The position numbers and the translations under genes are program-made. This document shows positions 33,624-45,351 of a DNA stretch of 64,000 nt, one piece after another. The notes beneath the pieces are model-generated. The model was not told the origin of the DNA. It worked only from the letters and a program-made list of their open reading frames with translations, and did no database searches. Position 1 is the stretch's first letter, and each line of letters begins with the position of its first letter. The stretch comes from Ceratothoa steindachneri (lineage: Eukaryota; Arthropoda; Malacostraca; Isopoda; Cymothoidae): NCBI GenBank assembly GCA_963969495.1, contig OZ018321.1:70498286-70562285 (forward strand), written 5' to 3'.

Positions 33624-34484
33624 TTATACTCCCCCCCCTCACAACACACACTTTATTCAAGACCATGTGCGATTGTATCCCTCCATGGAAAACGTCACTT
33701 ACTGTTCGGGAACAATCGAGACGTTTCGACTCATGAGCGCATTAGGGAAATATACCTCCACCCCGGCGACGAGGCGAGAAAGAACCGCAATGGTCTTCCA
33801 TCGTTTAATTAAACCGAAGAAAATCTCTGTCGATCACCTTTGAGGAAATGAAGTTTCCTCTTCCATTAGAATTACGAGAATTCTCACATTTCCCGTCGAA
33901 CGTCATCTTTGAAGATTGGCAATCTTAATCATAAGGTTGGTTTGGATCGTGCCTCAATTGCTTCATTAGGAATGTGCTCCAATTGCCTGATCGGATCGTT
34001 CCCTACTCGCCTCATCGCAAAAAGGACCTTCCTCGAAGTCACCGACCCGTCAAAATGAAACCCATTGCATTATTACTATTGTCAACTTCTCCCTTTTGAT
34101 CTGAGCCTAGTAACGCTAATCAATTAATTGTATTTGAGAATCCCTCCTCATAATAATTATCTAGAGAATATTTCAATTTAAATAATCCGCTTTTGCTACT
34201 TTTTTATTCTTATTCTGATGTTTGCAAATAACATTATATTTTTCTTAATTCATCTTTAACTAACGTTGAACGATACTCTCGGCCTATTCAAGTGAATTTC
34301 GCCACCCATTTATGCACTATGTTTGATTATTAAGGATTAGAAACCTAATCCCTCAAATTTGACCTCCTAGTCGGTGGTTAATCCTTGCGAACTGTCCTTA
34401 AACGGGTTACGTTGCAGTAGATGATTTAAGTCACCTCTATGCATAATATAGGCGTTTTATATGATATAGAGTAGTGTACCATTA

Positions 34485-35805
<1,321 letters not shown>

Positions 35806-35817
35806 TGCCTCCCTTCC
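35806..35817 (-). promoter_or_regulatory. Polypurine tract of the Gypsy element
   Basis: The minus strand reads GGAAGGGAGGCA immediately before the TGTAAG start of the 3' LTR. This purine run is where plus-strand DNA synthesis would be primed, and it fixes the element's orientation and the LTR boundary. Confidence 0.7.
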
Positions 35818-36109
35818 AAAGATGGCGTTTTCCCGACGCGAAAGGGAAGGAAACGGGCATCTCGACCAAAAGCAATCGGTACTAAATATCAGCCGACACA
35901 GCAGCCATTAATTAAAGGATTAGCTACGAATAAGGAATCATTCAAGTGGAGGGACAATTTAGGAAATAATAACAAAAACACAAAAAATCAATAATGACAA
36001 CACGTATATATAAGCAATACACTCAAATACATGCATGCGCACAAAAGAAATTTTTCATGGGCGAGCAACGAGCTCGAATATATATATGAACTTATATGAT
36101 GTATTGAGT

Positions 36110-36540
36110 TCTACTTTGAGGCAGGAGTTTCCTCTACTGGATTTCTACTAAGCCTGTCTGATACACAGTTTTCAGTACCTTTTAAATATCAAGTTCGAAA
36201 ATGATACTCTATCAATAGCAGACTCGAGCGCATAAGCCTTTCGTTTTGGCTTTTACAATTTCTTAGGTACGTCATATGACCGTGATCCGTTTCAATCACG
36301 AACTCCTGACCAATCCGCTAAATTCTAAACTTTTGTACACCCCAAACTATTGCAAGATCCTCAAGTTCTATTACAGCAGAATTTCTTTCACGCGGTAACA
36401 GCTTCCGGCTTGCATAAGAGATAAGATAGCTATTCCCATCTTCTTCGTACTGCAGCAACACGCAACCGATTCTATCGTTACTGGTATCCGTACGGATTCC
36501 AAACAATTTGTTCGGGTTTGTACGCAACATCCGCGCATTC
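36110..36540 (-). pseudogene. Ty3/Gypsy RNase H domain, last part of pol
   Basis: Minus-strand frame with NKLFGIRTDTSNDRIGCVLL, LISYASRKLLPRERNS and VWGVQKFRI (to 36,318). After a stop come FVIETDHGHMTYL and finally GTENCVSDRLSRNP (about 36,180-36,140), the usual end of a Gypsy RNase H. RNase H removes the RNA strand during reverse transcription. It is the most 3' pol domain here, directly followed by the polypurine tract and LTR. That means integrase is not at the end of pol, as it is in most Gypsy elements. It has internal stops and is joined out of frame to integrase at about 36,515. Confidence 0.85.
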
Positions 36541-37500
36541 CTCCAGACGGTTTCGAACGTCCAATATATATTTGTATGAGGACTTGCCCTTCCCATCTAG
36601 CTGGAGGTTTGAAAACAGTTCATTGAGAATGCTCATTGGGCCACGAACATTTCGGCCATAAAGGAGTTCAAAGGGAGCGAACTCCAGAGTTCGGTGGGGA
36701 ATTTCTCTGCAGGTGAAGGGGGTGACCGGCAGGTATCGATGCCATTCTGGAGGATGAAAATGGCCCAGTTCCTTAAGGGTAGTCTTCAGCGTCCCATTTA
36801 ATTTCTCACATACTCTGTTAGCGGCGGGGTAGCACGTGTGTGTGAAGAGGGGCTTTACTAATAGGAGTTTTCCCACTTACACCATAAGCTCCAAGATAAA
36901 TGGCCTACCCCTATCTGATAAGATCTCCTTGGGGATGTCAACGCGGGAGAAGATGGAGATACGGGCCTCTGCACAGGTCACGCTTTCAATCTTCTTAATG
37001 GGGACGGCGTCTGGGAATCTGGTCTAAAAATCCACGAATGTTATAATATAAGAATGCCCTTCGCTCGACGACGGGGGGTGGATTGGGCCAATTATTTAAC
37101 TAGGCCACTCTAAAAAAGTGTTTTGACACAATTGGGGTCCTTTATAGGGGGCTGAAGGAATTCGGCCTTTCACAGTAGTCTTTTGACAAATGTCGCAAGA
37201 CCTACAAAAGTCGGCGATTTTTTTGGCAGCGCCAGGCCAAAAGAAATGGCGAAAGATTAGTTGGGATTTCTCATTATGGCTAAAGTGGCCAAGTAATAAC
37301 CAATCGTGGGCAATTTTGAGCACCTGTGGAACATAGGAGCGTGTAATACATAGCAAGCGCATAGAGAAGTGGTTAGGAACGTAGGTGGAGCGGAACAACA
37401 GTTCACCCTCAAAGAGGTAGTAGATCTCCTTGTGACCACGAACGGATTCGCGTTCGTTGGTCCTCGCCTTTTGTCCCAAGGGCAGTAGGGAATGACACTC
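36515..37500 (-). pseudogene. Ty3/Gypsy integrase placed before RNase H
   Basis: Minus strand from about 37,500: the zinc-binding domain with IAHDWLLLGHF then DFCRSCDICQKTTVKG (frame 37,479-37,096), and the core with SYIITFVDF, EILSDRGRPF (second Asp) and NRVCEKLNGTLKTTLKEL (Glu) in frames down to 36,876-36,478. It ends with YGRNVRGPMS and DVRNRLEECADVAY. The first catalytic Asp is lost: a stop lies just before IIGPI near 37,098. Integrase would insert the cDNA. Right after DVAY the sequence switches frame into RNase H, so the integrase tail and the whole RT are missing. Confidence 0.85.
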
Positions 37501-37569
37501 CTTCTGGCCGCTTACAAATACTTGTTTTTTAGAGTCTTGTACTCAGGGGCGAAAAGGGGTTTCTAAAGG

Positions 37570-37905
37570 CACAGGGGTGCCTCATTCTTCCTGGCTTTGG
37601 CCCTCGTGAAGACGGGTTTTGCAACGAGACTAGTGGAGAACTGCGGGCTCTGGCCGACTAATAAGAGGCAGAATTTAATACGGGCTGCTACGATGTCAGT
37701 CCAACTGGTGAAATAGTGACATTGGATGAAACAACGGACAACTGGGAACCAGTTGGCTCGTCCCAATTAGTCCTGGCCTACAGAAAATTTATCGTGGTGG
37801 GGGCTCACAAGGGGGAGCAACTTTTCTGATACGACGAAGCACATGCATCCTGTATCTCTGACCAGGGTTGAAACCCGGCAGCCATTAATTGATCCCGTTA
37901 AATAA
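37570..37905 (-). pseudogene. Ty3/Gypsy aspartic protease and linker
   Basis: Minus-strand frames give STLVRDTGCMCFVVSEKLLP, with the catalytic DTG at 37,848-37,856. After a stop come GRANWFPVVRCF and the linker VFTRAKARKNEAPL, which in related polyproteins ends the protease region. The next recognisable domain downstream is the integrase zinc-binding domain, with no RT between. Confidence 0.75.
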
Positions 37906-37999
37906 AAAAAATAACTTTATGTCCCTAGGGACTATTCGCTGGGGGAGAAGCAGGCGTTTCGGGGCGAGACAACGGAGGAGAAAGAGAGGTGCTTACTTA

Positions 38000-38869
38000 A
38001 TGTAATTGGTGGCTGGGAGCAGAACGGAGTTGAGAATTTGGCAAGCAGTTAGTCCTTACATATACGGGGGTTCCGCAAGCAAAACAGACGATGGGTTGTC
38101 TTGGGTAATCCAACGCAGGGGGATTCAAAACGGGTGGCTTAACATCCCTAGGCTCAGATGGGGTATGATATTTCGGTTTGGAGGGACCAGGGACCTATGA
38201 GAATTTGTGAGCTGAAATTTAGGCTGAAATTTAGGGAAGTCACCTTTACTTTGAGGGGATGGAGGATGACTCTTATTTTTATCTTCGGGGTAGAGGTTAT
38301 TGCTGCAAATCGGCGTGCAAATCCGCTTTTTTGATGTATTCTTCGAAGGAAGAAACTCTTCACAACTTCACGAACGACGGGATTTCAGAGGGCAGCAAAG
38401 CCATCAATTTATTCCTCTAAATGAACTCAAACAAAGACTCATAGCAGCCATTGACCTGAGCGGAGTACAACTAAAACTGTAGACTTCTTCTGACGGTGAA
38501 TTCCAACTAGCGGTAACTCTGACCAGGTAGAAACCTTGCCTAATGAAACTTTGCCTTGTAGAAGTCTGGATTCATGTTGATTACAGCTAAGAGTTCGAAG
38601 TTAAGGGTCGAATAGTCGAGGGTAGCTTCGGCGGGGAGGGCAATACAAATATTCCGCAACTAAGTATTAAGGAAGGGCAGAAGTCGGGTGACTCCAACAG
38701 TTTTAATATCCTAGGGATTTACCTCAAAAATCTTTTCGAAAATTAGTGAAATTGCTCTGAAATCCTAATCGTTCTTAAATTCTGGCAGCTTTAAAGCGGG
38801 GATTTGAAAGTCTTCAATCGGAACTAACTGAGAGGGTTTGTAAGTGATTCCTATGGAACTCACTTTCAT
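38000..38869 (-). pseudogene. Ty3/Gypsy gag with altered zinc knuckle
   Basis: From an ATG at 38,869 the minus strand reads MKVSSIGITYKPSQLV, then GVTRLLPFLN, LRNICIALPAEATLDYS, AQVNGCYESLFEFI and ADLHADLQQ. This is a gag layout for capsid assembly, with scattered stops. A C-terminal zinc knuckle, CFACGTPVYVRTNC (38,052-38,093), has Tyr where the CX2CX4HX4C pattern needs His. It is far better preserved than the LTR divergence would suggest, although not open. Its position between LTR and protease fits a complete element. Confidence 0.75.
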
Positions 38870-39460
38870 GGTGCCTCACCCTTTCTCTTTCTTCAGCTTC
38901 TCTTTGTTCTTTCTTCTCTGCTCTTTCGTTTATCTCTTCATGCTATAAATAGGCAACTAGCTCTCTACCGGAGAGACCAAGCATCTTACCTTGTTGCCTA
39001 AATCTCTTGAAGGATTACATTTTGTTTCCTTAGGCGAACCGTAGCCACTTGACGCGTTCAAGAATTTCACGTTAAAGAAAATGGGGGCTCTCCCAATAGT
39101 TCCCCAAAATTCTAAATGAAATCTTACTCTTCTGATTGCACACACATACCACAGCAATAAATTATCATAAATATATGAATTCTTATATGAGTACCTGATA
39201 AAGGGCCTCTTAATCAGACATGTGGATAAGAAGGAGGGAAGTTTGAAAATTTTCTCCCAAAACACCAACAAAATAAATAGCTTGTACTAAATTGGCCTCG
39301 CGGGAATCACAAAAGACATATCACTCAAAATAAAAAAAAATAGAAAAAAGATTACTTTCACATCTTTAAATAACTTGACCCAACTTCGTAAATTTTGTTA
39401 TTAATTCAAGTGGGGGGAGTGGACTAGAAAAAAAAGGGGTCCTCAATTATCCCAACTAAA

Positions 39461-39470
39461 CCTGATACCA
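39461..39470 (-). promoter_or_regulatory. Possible primer binding site
   Basis: The minus strand reads TGGTATCAGG inside the right LTR, where a tRNA 3' end would prime minus-strand synthesis. A 75-bp TA tract separates it from the recognised LTR end, so the assignment is weak. Confidence 0.3.
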
Positions 39471-39476
39471 GAATTT

Positions 39477-39487
39477 ATTATATATAT

Positions 39488-39551
<64 letters not shown>
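39477..39551. repeat. (TA)n microsatellite at the inner LTR edge
   Basis: About 75 bp of TA with a short tacatacata interruption, between the right LTR and the possible primer binding site. Confidence 0.95.
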
Positions 39552-39553
<2 letters not shown>

Positions 39554-40847
39554 ATTGGTTGGGAGGAAAGAGAGAAAGACCAATGAAATATGTATATATA
39601 CAGTTATACATACATATATCCTCTAATGTAAGTACAAATACATTCACTTCGGAAAAGTAATCGTTAGTTACAAGGTATTTGAGTGTGATTTATTACAGTG
39701 CCGATAGCGTTTAACTGATTTTACAAAGTTGCAGTTCAAAGGTATATTTAAAGAATGAAAACCCCAAATAAAATTTTTAATGAGTCACTAGTGAACATAT
39801 ATATACATACATACATATAGAAAATATAGGTAATGTAAATATAGGATAACTCTGACAGCATACCGATTAATGTGGAATCAGGGAACGTTAATTTCTCGTT
39901 GATCAGTTTTTAAATGGATATTACAAATCAATCTGATAAAAAGAATATTTGAATGCTGGAAAGTGGCTCGATTATCGTGAGATTAAAGCAAATGGTCGTT
40001 TTACCTTTAATGAGGTAAGCTCGACAAAGGATGAAGGGCAGCGGACGCGGCTCTCGAGTGAATATCCTTCAGCAGATCGGCGCGAGAAGTGGAGAGGCAA
40101 TGAACGTGGTCGAATATCCTGAAGGTAACGAAAATGAAAAGGTGGGGGACCAGAAGATGAGTTCACGATCCTACTTGTAGAGGGACGATGACACCTCTAA
40201 TTCAGAGAAGTATAGACACAAAATCGAGACCCTTCACTGGCTCAGCACGAACTCTCACACGGTAAACTGGAGATCCTTGATGGTCCATATTAGACGAGAG
40301 GAATCCCGGCCAATACTTCGGGGACGAAACGATTCTATGCTTGCTCTGAACAGAGTAAGGCTTCACAAAAGAGATGTGTCTGCCTGGTGAGATCCGATCT
40401 CGAGGTATAACTGAACACCAGGGAACTTGAGGAAACAGCCACACCTATCTGACTCGAAATCAACAGGTTCTCAATCTAACCAGAGACTCAAAAACCCCAG
40501 AAATTTATGTATATGAGGCCCATTTTTAATGCTCAATTGCTGGAAGGCAGACACGTCTGGCAGAAGACTTCTAGCACCTAGATGGATTAGCGTTTGTCGC
40601 CCGACCTAGATCTTAATGTCCTTGGCGAGCAGCCTCCAAAATATGGAGATTAGCGTTTTCACAGTGGGATAAAAGCATTTAGGTCGTTCGAGGCAGCTGC
40701 CGGATATTCCAATTCTTTCTTTCTTTCTCCACTTCTTTGGACTCTCACGTTACTATATGTGAATTTAGATTTTTCAGAACATAATGAAGGACAAAACATA
40801 AGGAGCAAACTAAGGGGATATTCCTCTTTGACTTCTATTTCCTTACA
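39551..40847 (-). repeat. Right (5') LTR of the minus-strand Ty3/Gypsy element
   Basis: About 1.3 kb, begins TGTAAGG on the minus strand at 40,847 and matches the left LTR throughout. Antiparallel short frames within it are shadows. It directly abuts Helitron sequence at 40,848-40,852. No target duplication can be tested because the left outer end is disrupted. Confidence 0.85.
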
Positions 40848-40851
40848 ATGA

Positions 40852-43800
40852 TTGATAAATATCAATGATGAAAACGCAAATAAAATCATCACATTAACAT
40901 ATCTAATCAACTTGCACTACGATGTCTTTTTGCTATCGCATGAAATGTTATCTCACTCAAGTGTAGATGAAGTAGCTATAGGCATTGAGCCTGGGTGTAT
41001 TATTATAGACAGGACCATCGTGCTGAGTCTCAGAGAGCTTTTGAATATCCCAATCAAACTCAAACCAGAAGAGTATCTAAAGCTGCAAGAGCTGAAAGAG
41101 CGCATTGAAGGAGAGCCTCTAGAACTCCAGATGTCCAAAGAAAGAAGATAGAAACTAATGCTGAGAGGATAAGAAGAGTTATGGCTTCTGAAGACACTTA
41201 TTAAGGCAAGCCTAAAGAACAACCAACGCTGCACAAATGAGACAAGTGAGATGGGAAACTTTGTCTAATCTACATAGAGCTTCATTTAATTATGATCCCA
41301 GGGAAGATTATTCAAACACCTGAAGTTGTCCATTAAAAGTTTGGAAAATGAATGTAAGTATTGCAAAACACTAAAGCTTAAGGATGAGACCAATGGTATT
41401 TGTTGCAGAAATGGAAAAGTTCAGTTGGAAGAACTACCTATTCCAAGTCAACCATACTTTCCCTATTATATAGATCAAATCCAGATTAAGTTCAACAACA
41501 ACTGATTTTGTTATGATATCATTTTAAAGTAATGATGTAACTCTGTCAAGGTGCAAGTCAGCATTCAGAGTCCAAAGCCAAATCTATCACAGAATTAGTT
41601 CAATTTATCCTTTGCTGAATAAGCTAAGCAAGTTTCTTCAAATCTACTTCGGTGAGGACAATAAAGTTCAAGCACCTACCAGCGCAAACATGCGCAAGGA
41701 TTTACCACTAAACATAATGCCGAATCTCCAAAAATTCCTTACCCAAAACAATGTCTATATTAGAAAATTTAAGACAGCCTTGGAAAGAAGTACAAATGAA
41801 AAAGTGAGATTGATCATCTGAGCCGACAAAACTCCGAATGGTGAACTTCAAAGAAGATTTAACTTTCCTACAATAAATGAAGTTGGACGAGACGTGGAAA
41901 AAATCAAATTTGTTCAATAATATAAAGATGGAAATCTAAGGAAAGTCGCTGAAACTCATAGAGCTTATGACTCTTTACAGTACCCTTGATATGTTGGCAA
42001 GGAACTAATGGTTATCATTTTCTTTGGAAACAAAGAGTTCCAAAAACTGAAACCATGAATAACAAGAAAATATCTGCTCAGGATTTTTATGCCTATAGAA
42101 TAATGGTGAGGTAGGAAAATTTCTCTTATCTATTGAGATTTAAGCAGCTTCTCAATCAATTCTTAGTTGATATGTATGCTAATATTGAGTCAGAGAGACT
42201 GTTGTCTATCAAGCTGCATCAGAAAAAGCTCAGAGCAGATGATTACATCGACCTAAAGGATGCATTTTATGTGATGGAACTTCAAATAATGCTGGACAAA
42301 TAGTGATTCTACTTTCTTTTTTTACTGGAGGTCCTAGGTACATACAATAGGGTTTGTATGTAAGATATTTTGGCAAACTGGACTTATTCATTACCTTTAC
42401 CTGTAATTATACATGGAAAGAAGTGCAAGAGAATCTTCTTCCTGGACAATCTGCTACTGACATACGTGATATTGTGGCAAGAGTATTCAAGCTTAAAGTG
42501 GACAAACTCATAGATCTGATTACTGAAGAAAGGCTCTTTGGACAAGTAAGATGTCATATGTATACAATTGAATGCCAAAATGAGGCTTTCCCCATGCCCA
42601 TTTACTAATTTGGCTGAAGGACAAAATAAGTTCCAATGAGATTGACCTCATAATCAGTGCAGAATTACCAAATCCTGAAACCGATCCAATGTTGTTTGAA
42701 ATCATCAAGAAGAATATGACCCATGGACCGTGTGGTTCTGTTAATCCAAATAGCCCCTGTATGGTAGGCGAAAGCTGCAGCAAAAAAATATTCAAGGGAC
42801 TTAATTAAAGAAACACGGACTGATACAAATTGATATCCAATCTATAAAAGAAGAACAGCAGAAGACGGAGGATATTCATTCACTGTGAAAATAAATGGAA
42901 ATGTTATTATTGTAGACAACAAGAGGGTGGTTCCGTATAGTCCCTTCCTTTGCAAAACATTCCATGCCCACATCGATGTGAAATTTTGCAACAGTCTGAA
43001 ATCGATCAAATATGTTTGCAAGTATATAAACAAAGGTAGTGATCAAGCTGTTTTCAGCCTGGAGAATCCTAATGACGTTGAAAAATTTCAAATGGGAAGA
43101 TATATTTCTAATAATGAGGTAGCCTGGAGGATAGTTTTTTTACCTATCCATGACAGAAGTCCATCAGTTCAGCACCTGGCTGTGCATTTGTAAAATGGTT
43201 CGAGAGTCTACTACACCGAGGAAATTGCAGGAGAGCTGGCTAAAAGGTGAACACACACTACCATAATGGCGTTTTTCAACCTCTGTACAGAAGAGGAGTT
43301 TGCTAAATCACTTTTATATCCTAAAGTATTTAACTATTTTACCTTCAAAGCAGGAAAACTTTCTAGGATGAAGCAAGTAGAACCACATCCAACAGCTCCA
43401 GGAATCATATGCACTGATGTTCTTGGTAGGGTATATATGTACTGTGACCCATGAAATCCAGAATGTTTCTTTCTAATATTATTATTGCACCATGTGAGAG
43501 GACCAACTGACTTCAAAATGCTTAGAACGGTTAATGGAAATGAAATGGAAACCTATAGGCAAGCATTCATTGCTCGTGGACTAACAGAAAATGATGAACA
43601 TTGTGACATAATTTTGGAAGAGGCAGCTACCACACAGGCTCCAAAGAAAATGAGAGACTTATTTACTGTGATATTTGTCACCTGGGAGCTATCTAACCCA
43701 TTGGCTCTCTGGGAAAAGTATAAGGAAAATCTATTTGAAGATATTCTCCATCAGTTCAAGTTACAAAAATTGGAGCACAAATGAACCCAATAATTCCAGA
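40852..43800 (+). pseudogene. Helitron Rep region (HUH nuclease), broken
   Basis: Successive plus frames give the N-terminal half of a RepHel protein. A zinc-finger-like CKYCKTLKLKDETNGICC is at 41,353-41,406, and KLSKFLQIYFGEDNKVQAP at about 41,622. YVRYFGKLDLFITFTCN is at 42,357. The HUH motif, read as PHAHLLIWLK, has its two His codons at 42,594-42,596 and 42,600-42,602. The two-tyrosine motif YVCKYINKG has its Tyr codons at 43,011-43,013 and 43,023-43,025. Rep nicks and joins DNA during rolling-circle transposition. Catalytic residues survive, but many stops and at least four frameshifts break the protein. One shift (about 42,570-42,585) puts HUH out of frame with the preceding block. Confidence 0.9.
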
Positions 43801-43969
43801 TATTGCACTCTGTGAGATAAGAAGACAAAGTTATATTCTTAACTAAAAAGGATTTGAGTCAATTTGGAAATCCGAAACCAAACAGATATTCACTTTCATG
43901 GAACAGATAAACCTTGAGAGAGACGAGCTACAATATTGAGCAACTTGCTGCCATGGTGCAGATCAATGA

Positions 43970-45351
43970 GCCACTTTCAAATCAGGATACAAGAAAGCAT
44001 ATGAAATTATCCTAAGAAATGTAAATTCCGCTAAGGGTGAAATATTCTTCTTGGATGCTCTAGGAGGAACTATAAAAACCTTTGTTATAAACTTGATTCT
44101 ATCAGCAGCAAGAGCCAGATAAAGATTGCTCTTGCAGTGGCCTCGTCTGGCATTGCTACCACATTTCTACCAGGAGGCAGAACAGCACATTCCACATTTA
44201 AGCTTCCAGTGAATTTGAATGTTAATAAAAATCTAATCTGCAGCATCAAGAGAGGAACTACTGTGGCAAATCTTTTTCAAGAAACCTCAGTTATTGTTTG
44301 GGACGAATGCACTATGGCTTACAGAAACGCTTTTAAAGCTTTGGATAAAACACTGCAGGACATTAGGCAAAACAACCTGCTTATCGGCGGAGTGACCCTT
44401 CTTTTGTCAGGAAACTTCAAACAAACTCTGTCAGCGATTAAGAGAGAAACAGCTGCTGATGAACTCAATTCCTGCTTAAAGAATTCTTACCTTTGGAGTC
44501 ATGTTCAAAGATTGTCCTTGAATAAAAATATTAGGGTTTACCCACATGGAGATATCAATGCTGAGATATTTGCTTCTCAACTTATAGAGCTAGGAAATGG
44601 TATAATTGAAAATAATGCAGATGGGGATATTTCACTTTCAGGAGGTTGTGGAATTTTGGTGAAGGATATGGAAGAACTGCAACTTAGGTTTTATCCAGAC
44701 CTACATCATCACTTCCAAAACAAGAGCTGGCTCTGTCAAAGGGCCATTATAGGCCCAAGAAATGAAACAGTGGATGCCATAAACTCGAGACTTCTTCAAG
44801 GATTGCCAAAAGAAATAAAAAATTATTTCTCTCATGATTGCACTGTTGACCCAGACCAAGCAGTTAACTATTCCACTGAGTTTCTTAAGTCCCTTAATCC
44901 TCTTGAAATACCTTCTCCTAAGCTTTCCTTAAAAGAAGGACTGCCAGTGATGTTGCTTAGAGATTTTAATCCCCCTAAGCTATGTAATAGAACAAGACAA
45001 ATTGTTAAAAAAATGATGTATCACCTTCTTCAAGCTGAAATTTTAACTGGTCAGGGGAAACGAGAATTGGTTCTTATTCCACGGATTCCACTGATACCTA
45101 CAGATATGGCATTTGAATTCAAAAGACTGCAATTTCCTATTAGAGTCAGCTTTGCAATGTCTATCAACAAAGCCCAAGGCCAGTCTCTGAAGTTTGTGAG
45201 ACTTCATTTGCTACAGCCTTGCTTTTCTCATGGTCAGCTCTATGTTGGATGCTCAAGAGTTGGAAATGGGAGAAATCCATTTATTCTCACTCCTAGGAAA
45301 ATATTGTATATCCTGGAGCTTTGCAGTAGTATCCATTATTTGATTTACTAA
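43970..45351 (+). pseudogene. Helitron Pif1-like helicase domain
   Basis: A 404-codon open frame (44,137-45,351) holds most of a Pif1-family SF1 helicase. It has TFLPGGRTAHSTFKLP, Walker B VIVWDECTMAYR, LLSGNFKQTLSAI, and the C-terminal motifs VSFAMSINKAQGQSL and HGQLYVGCSRVG. It would unwind the strand nicked by Rep. Upstream, out of frame, the Walker A loop reads GGTIKT (44,062-44,079) where GGTGKT is required, so ATP binding is lost. A frameshift near 44,117 separates it. No 3' hairpin or CTRR end was recognised after the stop. Positions 43,970-44,958 match the filler between the D copies. Confidence 0.92.

Larger units (their letters stand above)
21949..34305. repeat. Duplicated block D, copy 2 (about 12.36 kb)
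   Basis: Direct repeat of 8,602-20,970, 12 bp shorter through simple-tract changes only. Its left edge is fused to Helitron sequence. At its right edge it runs on into the Gypsy element that begins at about 34,306, which is the native right context. All elements of copy 1 recur. Confidence 0.97.

Noticed and set aside
8602..34305. Pair of long direct repeats as LTRs or segmental repeats of a giant element
   Set aside because: The repeats start in the middle of a LINE and end inside an insertion in an LTR, so their ends are not element ends.
44137..45351. Host PIF1 helicase gene
   Set aside because: The adjacent HUH Rep domain, the damaged Walker A and the DEC instead of DEA Walker B show it is the Helitron's helicase.
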